Shown here piece after piece: positions 25,033 through 33,610 of a stretch of 64,000 nucleotides of DNA (the first letter of the stretch is position 1; every line of letters begins with the position of its first letter). The stretch lies in NCBI RefSeq assembly GCF_001528665.1, contig NZ_BBYJ01000006.1, forward strand, positions 248,001 to 312,000, in the 5' to 3' direction. The stretch is from Microtetraspora malaysiensis. GTDB lineage: Bacteria > Actinomycetota > Actinomycetes > Streptosporangiales > Streptosporangiaceae. The position numbers and the translations under genes were made by a program. The notes beneath the pieces were generated by a model. The model made no database searches. It worked only from the letters and a program-made list of their open reading frames with translations, and was not told the origin of the DNA.

Positions 25033-26138
25033 CGCAGGCCCCTTTCCGGATCGCAGGACCGGACGGCGTCGGGCACGTCGCCGCCGGTCAGGAACGCCGT
25101 GACCGCCTCCGCGGTGACCGGCGCGAGCAGCACGCCTCCGCGGTGGTGACCGGTCGCCGCGATCACACCCCGCGCGACCGCCGGGCCGATCAACGGCAGG
25201 TTGTCGGGCGTGCCGGGCCGGAAACCGACGGTCGTCTCCGCCAGCTCCAGCTCCGTGATGCCCGGGACCAGCTCGCGCGCGTCGCGCAGCAGCTCGTAGA
25301 CGCCGCCCGCGGTCACCCGATCGTCGAACCCCAGCTCCTCGACGGTGGCGCCGAGTGTGATCTCGCCGTCGCCCCTGGGCACCAGGTACGCGGGCGACCC
25401 GTGGACCTTCCCTCGTACGCACCGGCTCAGGAAGCCCTTGGGGCCGCGCAGCCGCAGGATCTGGCCCTTGACCGGCCGCACCGGCAGACCGGGCGCGAGC
25501 GACGCCGACCAGGACCCCGCCGCGATCACCACACGGTCCGCGGTCCGCTCCTCACCCGACGCCAGCCGTACGCCGCGGGCCTCGTCCCCGTCCACGACCA
25601 GCTCGGTCACCCGGTCACGCACCAGCGTGCCGCCCGCCCGCTCGAACGCCGCCCGCAGCGCCCGCATCACCAGACGCGGATTCACCCACGCGTCGCTCGC
25701 GGCCAGCAGCCCGCCGCGCACCGACGGCGACAGCATCGGCTCGAACTTCCGGCACTCGCGGCCCGTCAACCGTTCCACCGGCAGACCGAGCGTCTCCTCG
25801 AACGCCGCGAGATCCTCCAGGTAGGCCATGTCGTCCGGGCCGTACGCGACCTCGAGCGTGCCCTCGGCGCGGTAGTCGATATCGACACCGCTCTCCTCCT
25901 GCAGCTCGTCCCGGAAGGACGGCCACCTCTCCAGCGACGCCAGCCCCAGCCGCAGCAACGGCTCCTCGGTGTACGTCACCTCGCTGACCGGGGCGAGCAT
26001 CCCGGCCGCCGCGTGCGACGCCCCCGCCCCCGGATCCGGATCCACAACAGCGACGGAAAGGCCGCCCCGGACGGCACGCCAGGCCGCCGACAGACCCACC
26101 ACGCCACCGCCCACGACGACCACGTCGTAGCCACGCAC
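25029..26138 (-). CDS. thiO: Glycine oxidase ThiO
   Basis: FAD-dependent oxidation of glycine to the iminoglycine used by ThiG. 369 residues with the dinucleotide-binding VVVGGGVVGLSAAW (about 6-19), AAAGMLAPVSEV, RPVKGQILRLRG and the C-terminal GHHRGGVLLAPVTAEAV. GTG start with GGAG six bases upstream, immediately after the TPP aptamer: the aptamer 3' strand runs into the ribosome binding site, so riboswitch control of translation is likely. First gene of the thiazole operon. Confidence 0.95.
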
Positions 26139-26142
26139 CTTG

Positions 26143-26415
26143 CGCTCCCTTCGCCGGCATTACCCGGATCAGGTGTTCTGGCGGTCGAGAGCTGTCACAC
26201 GGTCGCGCTCGGGGTCCTCGTTCGCTTCGCGGGAGGCTCGTTCCTCGCCTGCCACTTCGCTCACTGCGGTCCTCGCCGCTCCCGTCTCCGGTCGCGCTCG
26301 GGGTCCTCGTTCGCTTCGCGGGAGGCTCGTTCCTCGCCTGCCACTCCGCTCACTGCGGTCCTCGCCGCTCCGTACGCTCTCCTCTCAGCCCGGCTCACCG
26401 GGCTCCCGCGCGTCT
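26143..26415 (-). promoter_or_regulatory. TPP riboswitch upstream of thiOSG, with expanded P3a arm
   Basis: On the minus strand the conserved 3' half reads ACCTGATCCGGGTAATGCC followed by GGCGAAGGGA (26174-26146). The 5' half has CGCGGGAGCC, a P3 stem AGCCCGG/CCGGGCT, and CTGAGA (26388-26383). GAGAGC (26381-26376) pairs with GCTCTC (26192-26187) as the variable P3a stem. Instead of a short loop this arm carries 183 nt made mostly of two copies of an 80-bp repeat. The aptamer ends at the thiO ribosome site, suggesting translational repression by TPP. Confidence 0.9.
26201..26369 (-). repeat. Tandem 80-bp repeat within the riboswitch arm
   Basis: Positions 26201-26280 and 26290-26369 are identical except for one base (T26256 versus C26345), period 89 bp. 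Each copy contains CGCGGGAG on the plus strand (26228-26235 and 26317-26324), that is CTCCCGCG in the RNA, which is complementary to the 5' strand of the aptamer (26410-26403). The unit is related to the repeat after carB. Confidence 0.9.
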
Positions 26416-26421
26416 TACGCC

Positions 26422-26437
26422 TCAAGACTAGTCTTGA
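26422..26437. promoter_or_regulatory. 16-bp palindrome at the thi operon promoter
   Basis: TCAAGACTAGTCTTGA is a perfect 16-bp inverted repeat. On the minus strand its TAGTCT (26430-26425) fits a TANNNT -10 box whose start site would fall near 26418, just before the TPP aptamer. It looks like an operator overlapping the thi promoter. Confidence 0.55.
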
Positions 26438-26535
26438 TCGGGAGTGTCACGCACAACACGGTCGATGCCGCTCGTGCGGGCTACTTGCTCAACTCGTTAC
26501 CAAATCTCCATTGGCGGGTGCCCCGGTGGCCGATC

Positions 26536-26541
26536 TAGGGT
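26536..26541 (+). promoter_or_regulatory. -10 box of a leaderless flavoprotein mRNA
   Basis: TAGGGT ends six bases before the GTG at 26548; TTGGCG (26511-26516) is a weak -35 at a 19-bp spacing. Confidence 0.5.
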
Positions 26542-26547
26542 CAGGGC

Positions 26548-27723
26548 GTGGATCACGTCGTGGTGGTAGGTGCCGGCCTGGCCGGGATACGGAGCATCGA
26601 GGCCCTGCGAGCCCATGGGTTCGCCGGCCGGATCACGCTGATCGGCGAGGAACGTCATCGCCCCTATGACAGGCCGCCCCTTTCCAAGGCGGTGCTGCTC
26701 GGAGAGACCGACTCCACCGTGGTCGACTCCGACCTGGACGCCCTCGACGTGCGGCTGTTCCTCGGGACCGCCGCCAAGGGGCTCGGCGCCGGCGTGCTGG
26801 AGACCACGGAAGGGGAGCTCGCGTTCGACGGGCTCGTCATCGCCACAGGCGCCACGCCCATCCGGCTGCGCGGCGAGGGCAGGCAACACGTCCTGCGCAC
26901 CATCGACGACGCCATCGAGCTGCGCTCCCGGCTCGTGCCCGGCGCCCGCGTCGCCGTCATCGGCGCCGGCTGGATCGGCGCCGAGGTGGCCACCGCGGCG
27001 GCGAAGGCCGGGTGCGCCGTCACGGTCGTCGAGGGCGGCGAGGCCCCGCTCGCCGCGGCCCTCGGCGCCACCGCCGGCGCGTACACCACCGGCTGGTACG
27101 CCGAGGCGGGCATCGAGCTCCGGCTCGGCGCCGTGGTCGGCTCCGTCGATCCCGACGGCCTGACGCTCATGTCGGGCACACGCATCCCGGCGGACGTCGT
27201 CGTGACCGGGGTCGGCGTACGTCCCGCCGTCGACTGGCTGAAGGGCTCGGCCGTGGAGCTCGACAACGGCGTCGTCGTGGACGAGCACCTGCGCACGTCC
27301 GTGCCCGGCGTCGTCGCCGTGGGCGACTGTGCCAACTGGTGGTCGCGCAGGTCCGGCAGGCGGATGCGGGTCGAACACTGGGACAACGCGCTCGGCGCCC
27401 CGGACACCGCCGCCGCCAGCCTGCTCGGCGAGGACGCGGTGTACGACCCCGTCCCGTATTTCTGGTCGGAGCAGTTCGGCCGGATGGTGCAGTTCGCCGG
27501 ATGCCGCGATGGCGGCCGCCTGATCCTGAGAGGAAAGCCCGAATCGGATCGGAAGTGGGCGGCCTGCTGGCTCACCGATGACGATAGGCTCGCCGCCGTG
27601 CTGACCGTCGACCGGCCCCGCGACCTCGTGCAGGGACGGCGGCTGATCGAGGCCGCGCGACGGATGGACGTGGCCCGGATCTCCGACCCCGCCGCCCCCC
27701 TCCGTGACTGCGTCCTGCCCTAG
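26548..27723 (+). CDS. Ferredoxin-reductase-type FAD/NAD(P) oxidoreductase
   Basis: 391-residue flavoprotein of the BphA4/rhodocoxin reductase type. FAD-binding GAGLAG (8-13), the RPYDRPPLSK segment that contacts FAD, a second Rossmann motif VIGAGWIGAEVA (about 135-146), and GVVAVGDCANW near residue 255 are all visible. A C-terminal reductase domain follows. Electrons probably go from NAD(P)H to a ferredoxin for a P450 or oxygenase, but neither partner is encoded here. GTG start, probably leaderless. It diverges from the thi operon. Confidence 0.9.
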   Translation: MDHVVVVGAGLAGIRSIEALRAHGFAGRITLIGEERHRPYDRPPLSKAVLLGETDSTVVDSDLDALDVRLFLGTAAKGLGAGVLETTEGELAFDGLVIATGATPIRLRGEGRQHVLRTIDDAIELRSRLVPGARVAVIGAGWIGAEVATAAAKAGCAVTVVEGGEAPLAAALGATAGAYTTGWYAEAGIELRLGAVVGSVDPDGLTLMSGTRIPADVVVTGVGVRPAVDWLKGSAVELDNGVVVDEHLRTSVPGVVAVGDCANWWSRRSGRRMRVEHWDNALGAPDTAAASLLGEDAVYDPVPYFWSEQFGRMVQFAGCRDGGRLILRGKPESDRKWAACWLTDDDRLAAVLTVDRPRDLVQGRRLIEAARRMDVARISDPAAPLRDCVLP

Positions 27724-27901
27724 CCGCGGAGGCTTTCCGGCGGCCCGGCGGCTGATCCGCGCCGGGCCGAAGGAGTACGGTCGGCGGACGGGAAGAGAAC
27801 GCCAAATGGCCGTCGCGTCGGGCCATGAGGCGCGTCAGGCTTTACCGGGCGCTCCGCAATCGAGGTGTTTTGCGGCGGCCACCTGTGGTAATCGTGGATT
27901 T

Positions 27902-28276
27902 GTGACGCTTACTGTTGCGCAGATCGACAGAGAGACCGACCAGCTCGTAGGGGAGTGGCTCCCCCTCTCTGAGGTCGCGAAGACGCTCGGACTTACCATC
28001 GGCAGAGCCAAACAACTCCTGAAGGACAAGAAGCTCGTCGGCGCCCGCAGGGGCGGCGGAGGGCCACAGATCCCGGCGAAGTTCATCGGCGAGGACGACG
28101 TGCTCAAGGGCCTGCCCGGCACGCTCACCGTGCTCGCCGACGCCGGATTCGACGAGGTCGAGTCGATCCGCTGGCTCTTCACGCCCGACGAGTCGCTGCC
28201 GGGAGCGCCGATCGACGCGATCAGCGTCGGACGGCACACCGAGGTCAAGCGCAGGGCGCAGGCTCTCGGATTCTGA
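27902..28276 (+). CDS. Rv2175c-family DNA-binding protein
   Basis: 124-residue winged helix-turn-helix protein. PLSEVAKTLGLTIGRAKQLLKDKKL (core LGLTIGRAKQLLKDKK, about 26-41) is the recognition region, and the C-terminal half (KGLPGTLTVLADAGF, WLFTPDESLPGAPIDAI) is typical of the Rv2175c family. In Mycobacterium tuberculosis Rv2175c is phosphorylated by PknL, encoded next to it; here a PASTA kinase lies about 4 kb away. The frame is open upstream to 27704, but the conserved part begins at GTG 27902. No clear ribosome site is seen. Confidence 0.85.
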   Translation: MTLTVAQIDRETDQLVGEWLPLSEVAKTLGLTIGRAKQLLKDKKLVGARRGGGGPQIPAKFIGEDDVLKGLPGTLTVLADAGFDEVESIRWLFTPDESLPGAPIDAISVGRHTEVKRRAQALGF

Positions 28277-28306
28277 CCGATTCGCCGGGCGTGGCATGGT
28301 GGTGGG

Positions 28307-28954
28307 GTGAATCTCCGAAAGCGGCTGGCCGACGCCCGGCTCTACCTTTGCACCGACGGCCGGCGTGGCCGTGGCGATCTGCCCGAGTTCCTCGACGCCG
28401 TGCTGGCCGCCGGTGTGGACATCGTCCAGCTCCGGGAGAAGGGGCTGGAGGCGCGCGAGGAGCTCGCGCTCCTGGAGGTCTTCCGCGAGGCCTGTGATCG
28501 GCACGGCGCGTTGCTCGCGGTGAACGACCGCGCCGACGTCGCCCGCGCCGCGCGCCCCGACATCCTGCACCTCGGCCAGGACGACCTGCCGGTCCCCGTC
28601 GCCCGGGAGATCCTCGGGCCGGACATCCTGATCGGCAGGTCCACCCACTCGGCTGACGAGGCGACCGCGGCCGCGGCCGAGCCCGGCGTGGACTACTTCT
28701 GCTGCGGCCCGATCTGGCCGACGCCGACCAAGCCCGGCCGTCCCGCTCCCGGTGTGGCGTTGCTGGATCACGCCTCCCGGCTGGACACGGACCGGCCGTG
28801 GTTCGGCATCGGCGGCATCGACCTCGGCAACCTCGGCGAGGTCCTCTCCCACGGCGTGCGCCGGGTCGTCGTCGTACGGGCGATCACCGAGGCGGAGGAC
28901 CCTGCGGCGGCGACGGCCGAGCTGCGCGCCCGCCTCGACGCCGTCCCTTTCTGA
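28307..28954 (+). CDS. thiE: Thiamine-phosphate synthase
   Basis: Joins hydroxymethylpyrimidine diphosphate to thiazole phosphate. 215-residue TIM barrel with [61 protein letters not shown] and WFGIGGID, all signature segments. Start GTG 30 bases after the Rv2175c-like gene, with a G-rich stretch upstream but no textbook ribosome site. It is not in the thiOSG operon, which runs the other way, and no separate TPP riboswitch is seen in front of it. Confidence 0.96.
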   Translation: MNLRKRLADARLYLCTDGRRGRGDLPEFLDAVLAAGVDIVQLREKGLEAREELALLEVFREACDRHGALLAVNDRADVARAARPDILHLGQDDLPVPVAREILGPDILIGRSTHSADEATAAAAEPGVDYFCCGPIWPTPTKPGRPAPGVALLDHASRLDTDRPWFGIGGIDLGNLGEVLSHGVRRVVVVRAITEAEDPAAATAELRARLDAVPF

Positions 28955-29009
28955 TCACCTCTGCCGCCTCGGAAGGCGCAATCCAGCACCGACGCGGCCG
29001 GCGTGACCG

Positions 29010-29375
29010 TCAGCGGGTGGGAGTGACGAACTCGGGCTGGTCGAGCAGGCGCAGCCAGCTCCCGTCAGGCTGGCGCCGGACGACCTGCGCGCGGGCGCCG
29101 GACCCGTCTTTCGGCGGGGTGGAGGTGAGAGCGATGTCGCCGCCGATCAGCGTCGGCAGCGGCTCCTCCGGCTCGAAGTGGGGACGGCCGGCCAGCACCT
29201 TCTCCCACAGCGCGCGGATCGCCTCCCGGCCGACCGTCTGACCGCCGGGCGGGTAGGCGATCACCGCGTCCTCCTCGTAGAGCGCGGCGACTCCGGCCGC
29301 GTCGCCCGCGTTGGACCGCTCGACGAACAGGCGGGTGATGTCCTCGGGCCGCATGGCCTTCTCGTACTCCGGCAT
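29010..29375 (-). CDS. NTF2-fold (SnoaL/DUF4440-like) protein
   Basis: 121-residue small protein predicted to form an NTF2-like cone. It has DITRLFVERSNAGDAAGVAALYEEDAVIAYP split in the typical first helices (core RSNAGDAAGVAALYEEDA) and GREAIRALWEKVLAG. Such proteins include polyketide cyclases, isomerases and stand-alone proteins of unknown role; no catalytic residue can be assigned. AGGAGG five bases before the ATG fixes the start. It diverges from a LysR regulator and is therefore the likely regulated target. Confidence 0.8.
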   Translation of the reverse strand: MPEYEKAMRPEDITRLFVERSNAGDAAGVAALYEEDAVIAYPPGGQTVGREAIRALWEKVLAGRPHFEPEEPLPTLIGGDIALTSTPPKDGSGARAQVVRRQPDGSWLRLLDQPEFVTPTR

Positions 29376-29454
29376 GGATTCCTCCTGACGTCGGATTCAA
29401 CGCGTCCTAGCGTGGCCGTCCGCTGACCAGAAGTCCAACAGCTTGTTCTACTGC

Positions 29455-29473
29455 TAACTAGAATCTCTAGTTA
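29455..29473. promoter_or_regulatory. 19-bp palindrome at the LysR start, likely operator
   Basis: TAACTAGAATCTCTAGTTA is a perfect 8+3+8 inverted repeat whose last base is the first base of the lysR ATG. It contains TAGAAT (29459-29464), a good -10 box for a leaderless transcript. Binding there would block the regulator's own transcription and could act on the divergent gene. Confidence 0.7.
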
Positions 29474-30363
29474 TGGAACTGAGGCAGCTGGAATACTTCG
29501 TCGCGGTCGCCGAGGAGGAGAACTTCACCCGGGCGGCCGAGCGGGTCCACATCAGCCAGTCCGGCGTCAGTGCCCAGATCCGCCGGCTTGAGCGTGAACT
29601 CGGCGCCGAGCTCTTCGACCGGTCGGCGCGGACCACCACCCTCACCGTCGCGGGCAAGGCCGCGCTCGAACACGCCCGCGCCGCGCTCGCCGCCGCTTCG
29701 GCGATCGGCCAGGCGGTGGGCGAGGTGACCGGCCTGATCCGAGGACGGCTCACGGTCGGGATGATCACGGGATGCACCGTCACACCCCTGTTCGACGCCC
29801 TCGCCGCGTTCCACCGGGCGCATCCAGGCGTGGAGATCTCGCTACTGGAGGACAACTCCGACCGGCTCGTCGAGGGAGTGCGCGCCGGCACCGTCGACCT
29901 GGCCCTCGTCGGGGCCGCGACCGCCGCCCCCGAGGGGCTGGACGCGTTGACCATCATCAGCGAGCGGCTCGTCGTCGCGGTGCCGGACGGCCACCCTCTG
30001 ACGGAGCGCGGGAAGGTCGTACTGCGTGACGTGTGCGCCCATCCGGTCGTCTGCATGCCGCCGGGCACCGGCCTGCGTACGGTCTTCGACCAGGCATGCG
30101 CGGCCCGGGATCTCCGCCCGGTGATCGCGCTGCAGGCCAGCGCCGTGGACGCCATCGCCGACCTCGCCGCCCGAGGGCTCGCCGTCGCCGTGCTCAGCCG
30201 TTCGATGGCCGAGCGCTACCGCGACCGGCTCGTCACCCGCACCATCGACGACCTCGAAACGCCCGCCCTGCTCGCCCTCGTCTGGAGGGGCTCGCACAGC
30301 CCCGCGCTGCGTGAGCTGCTCGTACACAGCAGGCGGGCGTTCAGCGCGCCCGACATCTCCTAG
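29473..30363 (+). CDS. LysR-family transcriptional regulator
   Basis: 296 residues: N-terminal winged helix (MELRQLEYFVAVAEEENFTRAAERVHISQSGVS, core FTRAAERVHISQSGVS) and a two-lobed effector-binding domain from about residue 90. Full normal length. The divergent arrangement with an NTF2-fold gene and the palindrome at its start codon suggest it regulates itself and that gene. No Shine-Dalgarno is visible; the TAGAAT box eight bases upstream fits a leaderless mRNA. Effector unknown. Confidence 0.93.
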   Translation: MELRQLEYFVAVAEEENFTRAAERVHISQSGVSAQIRRLERELGAELFDRSARTTTLTVAGKAALEHARAALAAASAIGQAVGEVTGLIRGRLTVGMITGCTVTPLFDALAAFHRAHPGVEISLLEDNSDRLVEGVRAGTVDLALVGAATAAPEGLDALTIISERLVVAVPDGHPLTERGKVVLRDVCAHPVVCMPPGTGLRTVFDQACAARDLRPVIALQASAVDAIADLAARGLAVAVLSRSMAERYRDRLVTRTIDDLETPALLALVWRGSHSPALRELLVHSRRAFSAPDIS

Positions 30364-30390
30364 CCGTACCGCCCAGGCAGGTTCGATGAA

Positions 30391-31458
30391 TCAGGTGCGG
30401 CGCGTGGTGGCGGCGACGGCCAGCGCGCCGAGCGCGTCGCGCGCCTCGGCCTCGATCGGCGCGTGTTCGAGGGATCGGAGCGCGTCGTCGAGATAGCGCT
30501 TGATCATGTCCTCGCACTGGGCCAGCGCGCCGGTCTCCTCGATGACGAAGCGGAGCTGCGCCACGCCCTCCCCGTCCAGCTTCGGGTCGCCGAGCAACGT
30601 GCGTACGACCTCGGCCTGGGAGTCGGTGGCGGCGGCGAGCGTCCGCGCGATCAGCATGGTGCGCTTGCCCTCACGCAGGTCGTCGCCCGCGGGCTTGCCC
30701 GTCTCGGCGGGGTCGCCGAAGACCCCGAGGACGTCGTCGCGGAGCTGGAACGCGATGCCGACCTTCTGGCCGTATTCGACGCAGAGCCGGTCGATCCACG
30801 GGGTCACACCGCGCGTGGCGAGGACGAGGCCGAGCCGCAGCGGCTGCTCCACCGAATACTTGCCGCTCTTGTACAGGGCCACGCGCAGGGCGCTCTCGAA
30901 GGTGCTCTCGCCCTTGGCCTGCTCAAGCAGATCGAGGTACTGCCCGAACATCAGCTCGGTGCGCATGTGGTCGTAGACCGGCTGCGCGGCGGCCAGGGCC
31001 TCGTCGGGCACGCCGCTGGTCCGCCACATCTGCCCCGACCAGATGAGGAGGAGGTTGCCGAGCAGCACCGCCGCGCCCTCGCCGAACTGCTCCGCCGACC
31101 CGTGCCACCCCGACTCGGCGTGCAGCCGCTCGAAGCGGCGGTGCGCCGCGGGCATGCCGCGCCGCAGGTCGCTCGCGTCCATCACGTCGTCGTGGATGAG
31201 CGCGCTGGCCTGCAGGAGTTCGAGGGAGGCGGCGGCGCGGTAGACCGCCGGGTCGTCACCGCCGCCGGCCGCCCGCCACCCCCAATGGCAGAAGGCCGGG
31301 CGCAGTCTCTTGCCGCCTGCGATGAAGTCGTCCACGGTGGACAGCAGTACGGCGAACTGGGGGTCGTCGAAGAACGGTCGCTGCTCGTCGAGGAACCTTC
31401 GTAGAGATCGATCCACTTCGGAACGTACGAGGTCGAGCGGGGCGGCGGACGTGGTCAT
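30391..31458 (-). CDS. Polyprenyl diphosphate synthase (IdsA-like)
   Basis: 355-residue trans-prenyltransferase that condenses IPP with allylic diphosphates, probably to C15-C20 products. GGKRLRP (48-54), the first Asp-rich motif DDVMD (90-94) and the second DDVLGVFGD (241-249) are intact; residues before the first motif (SALIH) do not allow a firm chain-length call. The ATG at 31458 has TACGCT seven bases upstream and no ribosome site, fitting a leaderless transcript; upstream in-frame ATGs lack support. It diverges from metF, as idsA2 does next to the MetF-like gene Rv2172c in mycobacteria. Confidence 0.9.
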   Translation of the reverse strand: MTTSAAPLDLVRSEVDRSLRRFLDEQRPFFDDPQFAVLLSTVDDFIAGGKRLRPAFCHWGWRAAGGGDDPAVYRAAASLELLQASALIHDDVMDASDLRRGMPAAHRRFERLHAESGWHGSAEQFGEGAAVLLGNLLLIWSGQMWRTSGVPDEALAAAQPVYDHMRTELMFGQYLDLLEQAKGESTFESALRVALYKSGKYSVEQPLRLGLVLATRGVTPWIDRLCVEYGQKVGIAFQLRDDVLGVFGDPAETGKPAGDDLREGKRTMLIARTLAAATDSQAEVVRTLLGDPKLDGEGVAQLRFVIEETGALAQCEDMIKRYLDDALRSLEHAPIEAEARDALGALAVAATTRRT

Positions 31459-31465
31459 GCCCTTG

Positions 31466-31471
31466 AGCGTA
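31466..31471 (-). promoter_or_regulatory. -10 box of a leaderless prenyl synthase mRNA
   Basis: TACGCT on the minus strand ends seven bases before the ATG at 31458, identical in sequence and spacing to the box before the ATPase gene at 8875. Confidence 0.55.
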
Positions 31472-31585
31472 ACCGGCATAGATCGAACAGTGGAGGCCTG
31501 GGAGGCATAAGTGGAGAAAGGTAACAAAGCGACCGCGTTTCGTCCGCATCGTGAGAGGCCACGCGGCAGTCGGAGACCAGGACGG

Positions 31586-31591
31586 TAGCCT
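31586..31591 (+). promoter_or_regulatory. -10 box of a leaderless metF mRNA
   Basis: TAGCCT ends seven bases before the metF ATG; no Shine-Dalgarno is present. Confidence 0.5.
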
Positions 31592-31598
31592 GGTCACC

Positions 31599-32528
31599 AT
31601 GGCTTTGGGTCTCCCGTCACGACTTCCGGACCGCGTCCCCACGATCCGCGAGCTGCTCGCGAAGGGGGAGCGGTCGTTCTCGTTCGAGTTCTTCCCGCCG
31701 AAGAACGACGAGGGGGAGCGGCAGCTGTGGCGCGCGATCCGCGAGCTGGAGGCGCTGCGGCCCACCTTCGTGTCCGTGACGTACGGCGCCGGCGGCAGCA
31801 CGCGCGACCGCACGGTCGAGATCGTCGAGCGCCTCGCCCACGAGACGACGCTGACCCCGGTCGCGCACTTCACCGCGGTCGACCACTCCATCAAGGAGCT
31901 GCGCCACCTGATCGGCAGGTTCGCCGACGCGGGCGTGCGCAACATCCTGGCCGTACGCGGCGACCCGCCCGGCGGCAACCCGCTGGACGAGTGGGTCAAG
32001 CACCCCGAGGGCGTGGCGTACGCCGAGGAACTGGTCCGGCTGATCCGCCAGTCCGGCGACTTCTGCGTGGGCGTGGCGGCCTTCCCGTACAAGCACCCCC
32101 GGTCGGGCACGATCGAGTCGGACACCGACTACTTCGTGCGCAAGTGCCAGGCCGGCGCCGACTACGCGATCACGCAGATGTTCTTCCGCGCGGAGGACTA
32201 CCTGCGCCTGCGGGACCGGGTGGCCGCCAAGGGCTGCGCCACGCCGATCATCCCGGGCGTCATGCCGGTGACCCAGATCAGCACGATCGCCCGTTCCGAG
32301 CAGTTGTCGGGCGCCCCGTTCCCGCCGGAGGTGGCGGCCCGGTTCGAGAAGGTCGCGCACGACCCGGCGGCGGTGCGCCGCCTCGGCGTCGAGCACGCGG
32401 CGGAGATGTGCCAGACGCTGCTCGACGAGGGCGCGCCGGGCATCCACTTCATCACCTTCAACAGGTCGAGCGCGACCCGCGAGGTCTTCCAGGCGCTCGC
32501 CGCGAGCCCCACCGCGCTCACCGCCTAA
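31599..32528 (+). CDS. metF: Methylenetetrahydrofolate reductase
   Basis: FAD-dependent reduction of 5,10-methylene-THF to 5-methyl-THF for methionine synthesis. 309-residue TIM barrel with FEFFPPK (29-35), [32 protein letters not shown] and PGVMPV. The frame is open 16 codons upstream but ATG 31599 matches the family N-terminus and is preceded by a TAGCCT box at leaderless distance. No S-adenosylmethionine riboswitch is seen. A small hairpin follows. Confidence 0.95.
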   Translation: MALGLPSRLPDRVPTIRELLAKGERSFSFEFFPPKNDEGERQLWRAIRELEALRPTFVSVTYGAGGSTRDRTVEIVERLAHETTLTPVAHFTAVDHSIKELRHLIGRFADAGVRNILAVRGDPPGGNPLDEWVKHPEGVAYAEELVRLIRQSGDFCVGVAAFPYKHPRSGTIESDTDYFVRKCQAGADYAITQMFFRAEDYLRLRDRVAAKGCATPIIPGVMPVTQISTIARSEQLSGAPFPPEVAARFEKVAHDPAAVRRLGVEHAAEMCQTLLDEGAPGIHFITFNRSSATREVFQALAASPTALTA

Positions 32529-32543
32529 GTCTCTCCCGGCTTT

Positions 32544-32559
32544 CCCGGCCCAGGCCGGG
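32544..32559 (+). terminator. Short hairpin after metF
   Basis: CCCGGC (32544-32549) pairs with GCCGGG (32554-32559), loop CCAG. Short and without a T tract, so only a weak terminator candidate. Confidence 0.4.
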
Positions 32560-32643
32560 CCCGCTCCCGGCGGCCGATCACGCGGCGGCCGCCCCGCGCG
32601 TTCTCGTGGTGTGCGGCCGGTACGCAGGGTTGGGCGATCGCGG

Positions 32644-33198
32644 TCAGGCCCGGCCCCTCGGTGGGAGAGGGAGCCTGGTCCCGGCGATCGCGTAGCTCTC
32701 GTGGCTGCCGGGAAAGGCGAACTTCGTCATGAGGTCGACGAAGCCGATGTTCCGGTAGAGCCGCCGCGCCACCGTCGGGGCGTCGTGCGTCGAGAGCACG
32801 GCCGTACGCTCCGGCCGGCCCTCGCAGATGGTGTGGATCAGCCGGCGGCCGACGCCCTTGCCCTGGTGGCCGGGGAGGACGTGGATCTCCGCGATCTCCA
32901 GCGCGTCGCCGAACCACTCCTCGGTGGCCGCGCCGCCGGACTGGTCGGCCAGGGATCGCGCCACGATGTCGTGCCACCATTGCCCCGGCATCCCGTGGAA
33001 CCCATAAGCAAAGCCAATGATTTCCGGATCTTCCGCGAGAACGCAGATGAAATCTGGATATGTCGCGTGGTTGCGCATAATGCCGAGGCGGCCGGAGAGC
33101 TGGTCGGGAGGCGGTCGCATGGCGGCCGTATAGATGGTGAGGACCGTGTCGAGCACCTCGACGAACTCGTCAGGGCCGATCCGCCGCAGCTCGATCAT
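32644..33198 (-). CDS. GNAT-family N-acetyltransferase
   Basis: 184-residue acetyl-CoA-dependent acetyltransferase. The acetyl-CoA pyrophosphate loop is in EIHVLPGHQGKGVGRRLI (Q/R-x-x-G-x-G/A type), followed by VLSTHDAPTVARRLYRNIGF. The substrate cannot be told from sequence. It converges on metF; a GNAT gene (Rv2170) also lies beside the MetF-like gene in mycobacteria, so it may be an old neighbour. Confidence 0.85.
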   Translation of the reverse strand: MIELRRIGPDEFVEVLDTVLTIYTAAMRPPPDQLSGRLGIMRNHATYPDFICVLAEDPEIIGFAYGFHGMPGQWWHDIVARSLADQSGGAATEEWFGDALEIAEIHVLPGHQGKGVGRRLIHTICEGRPERTAVLSTHDAPTVARRLYRNIGFVDLMTKFAFPGSHESYAIAGTRLPLPPRGRA

Positions 33199-33610
33199 CG
33201 CGCATCCGGGGCGCAGGCCCCGCCCCTCCGGGCGAGGGGAGCGCCCTCGTCGTACCCGTCCGGTCCCGTGGGCTCAGGGGATTCCGCGATGGCCAACGCA
33301 CGTCTGCTTTCTGGTCGGGAGCCCGGCGGGAGCACCGTGTCCGTGGCGGAAGGAATCGGGGCCGCCGCGATTCCGACCGCCTTTCTGTGAACCGCGCGCG
33401 ACGGCCTCGGCAGGAGGGCCGGGCGCTGTTCCCCGGCTTTCAGCCGCGGAAGGACACCGATTTCCGCACATTAGCAAAGCCGTTTCCCGTGCCGCCGCCC
33501 GGAGAGAACTCCGCCGACGGCCCGCGTGGCGGCGGCGCCGGCGACGATCCAGGAGCGCCGCCGCCATCGGCGTCGTCCGCGGTGCTCCGGCGTTCAGGCC
33601 GGGGAGCGCG
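33199..33610. other. Intergenic region without a supported gene
   Basis: 412 bp between two minus-strand genes. Open frames here are Arg/Pro/Gly-rich without motifs. I see no RNA element, terminator or clear promoter. Confidence 0.5.
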
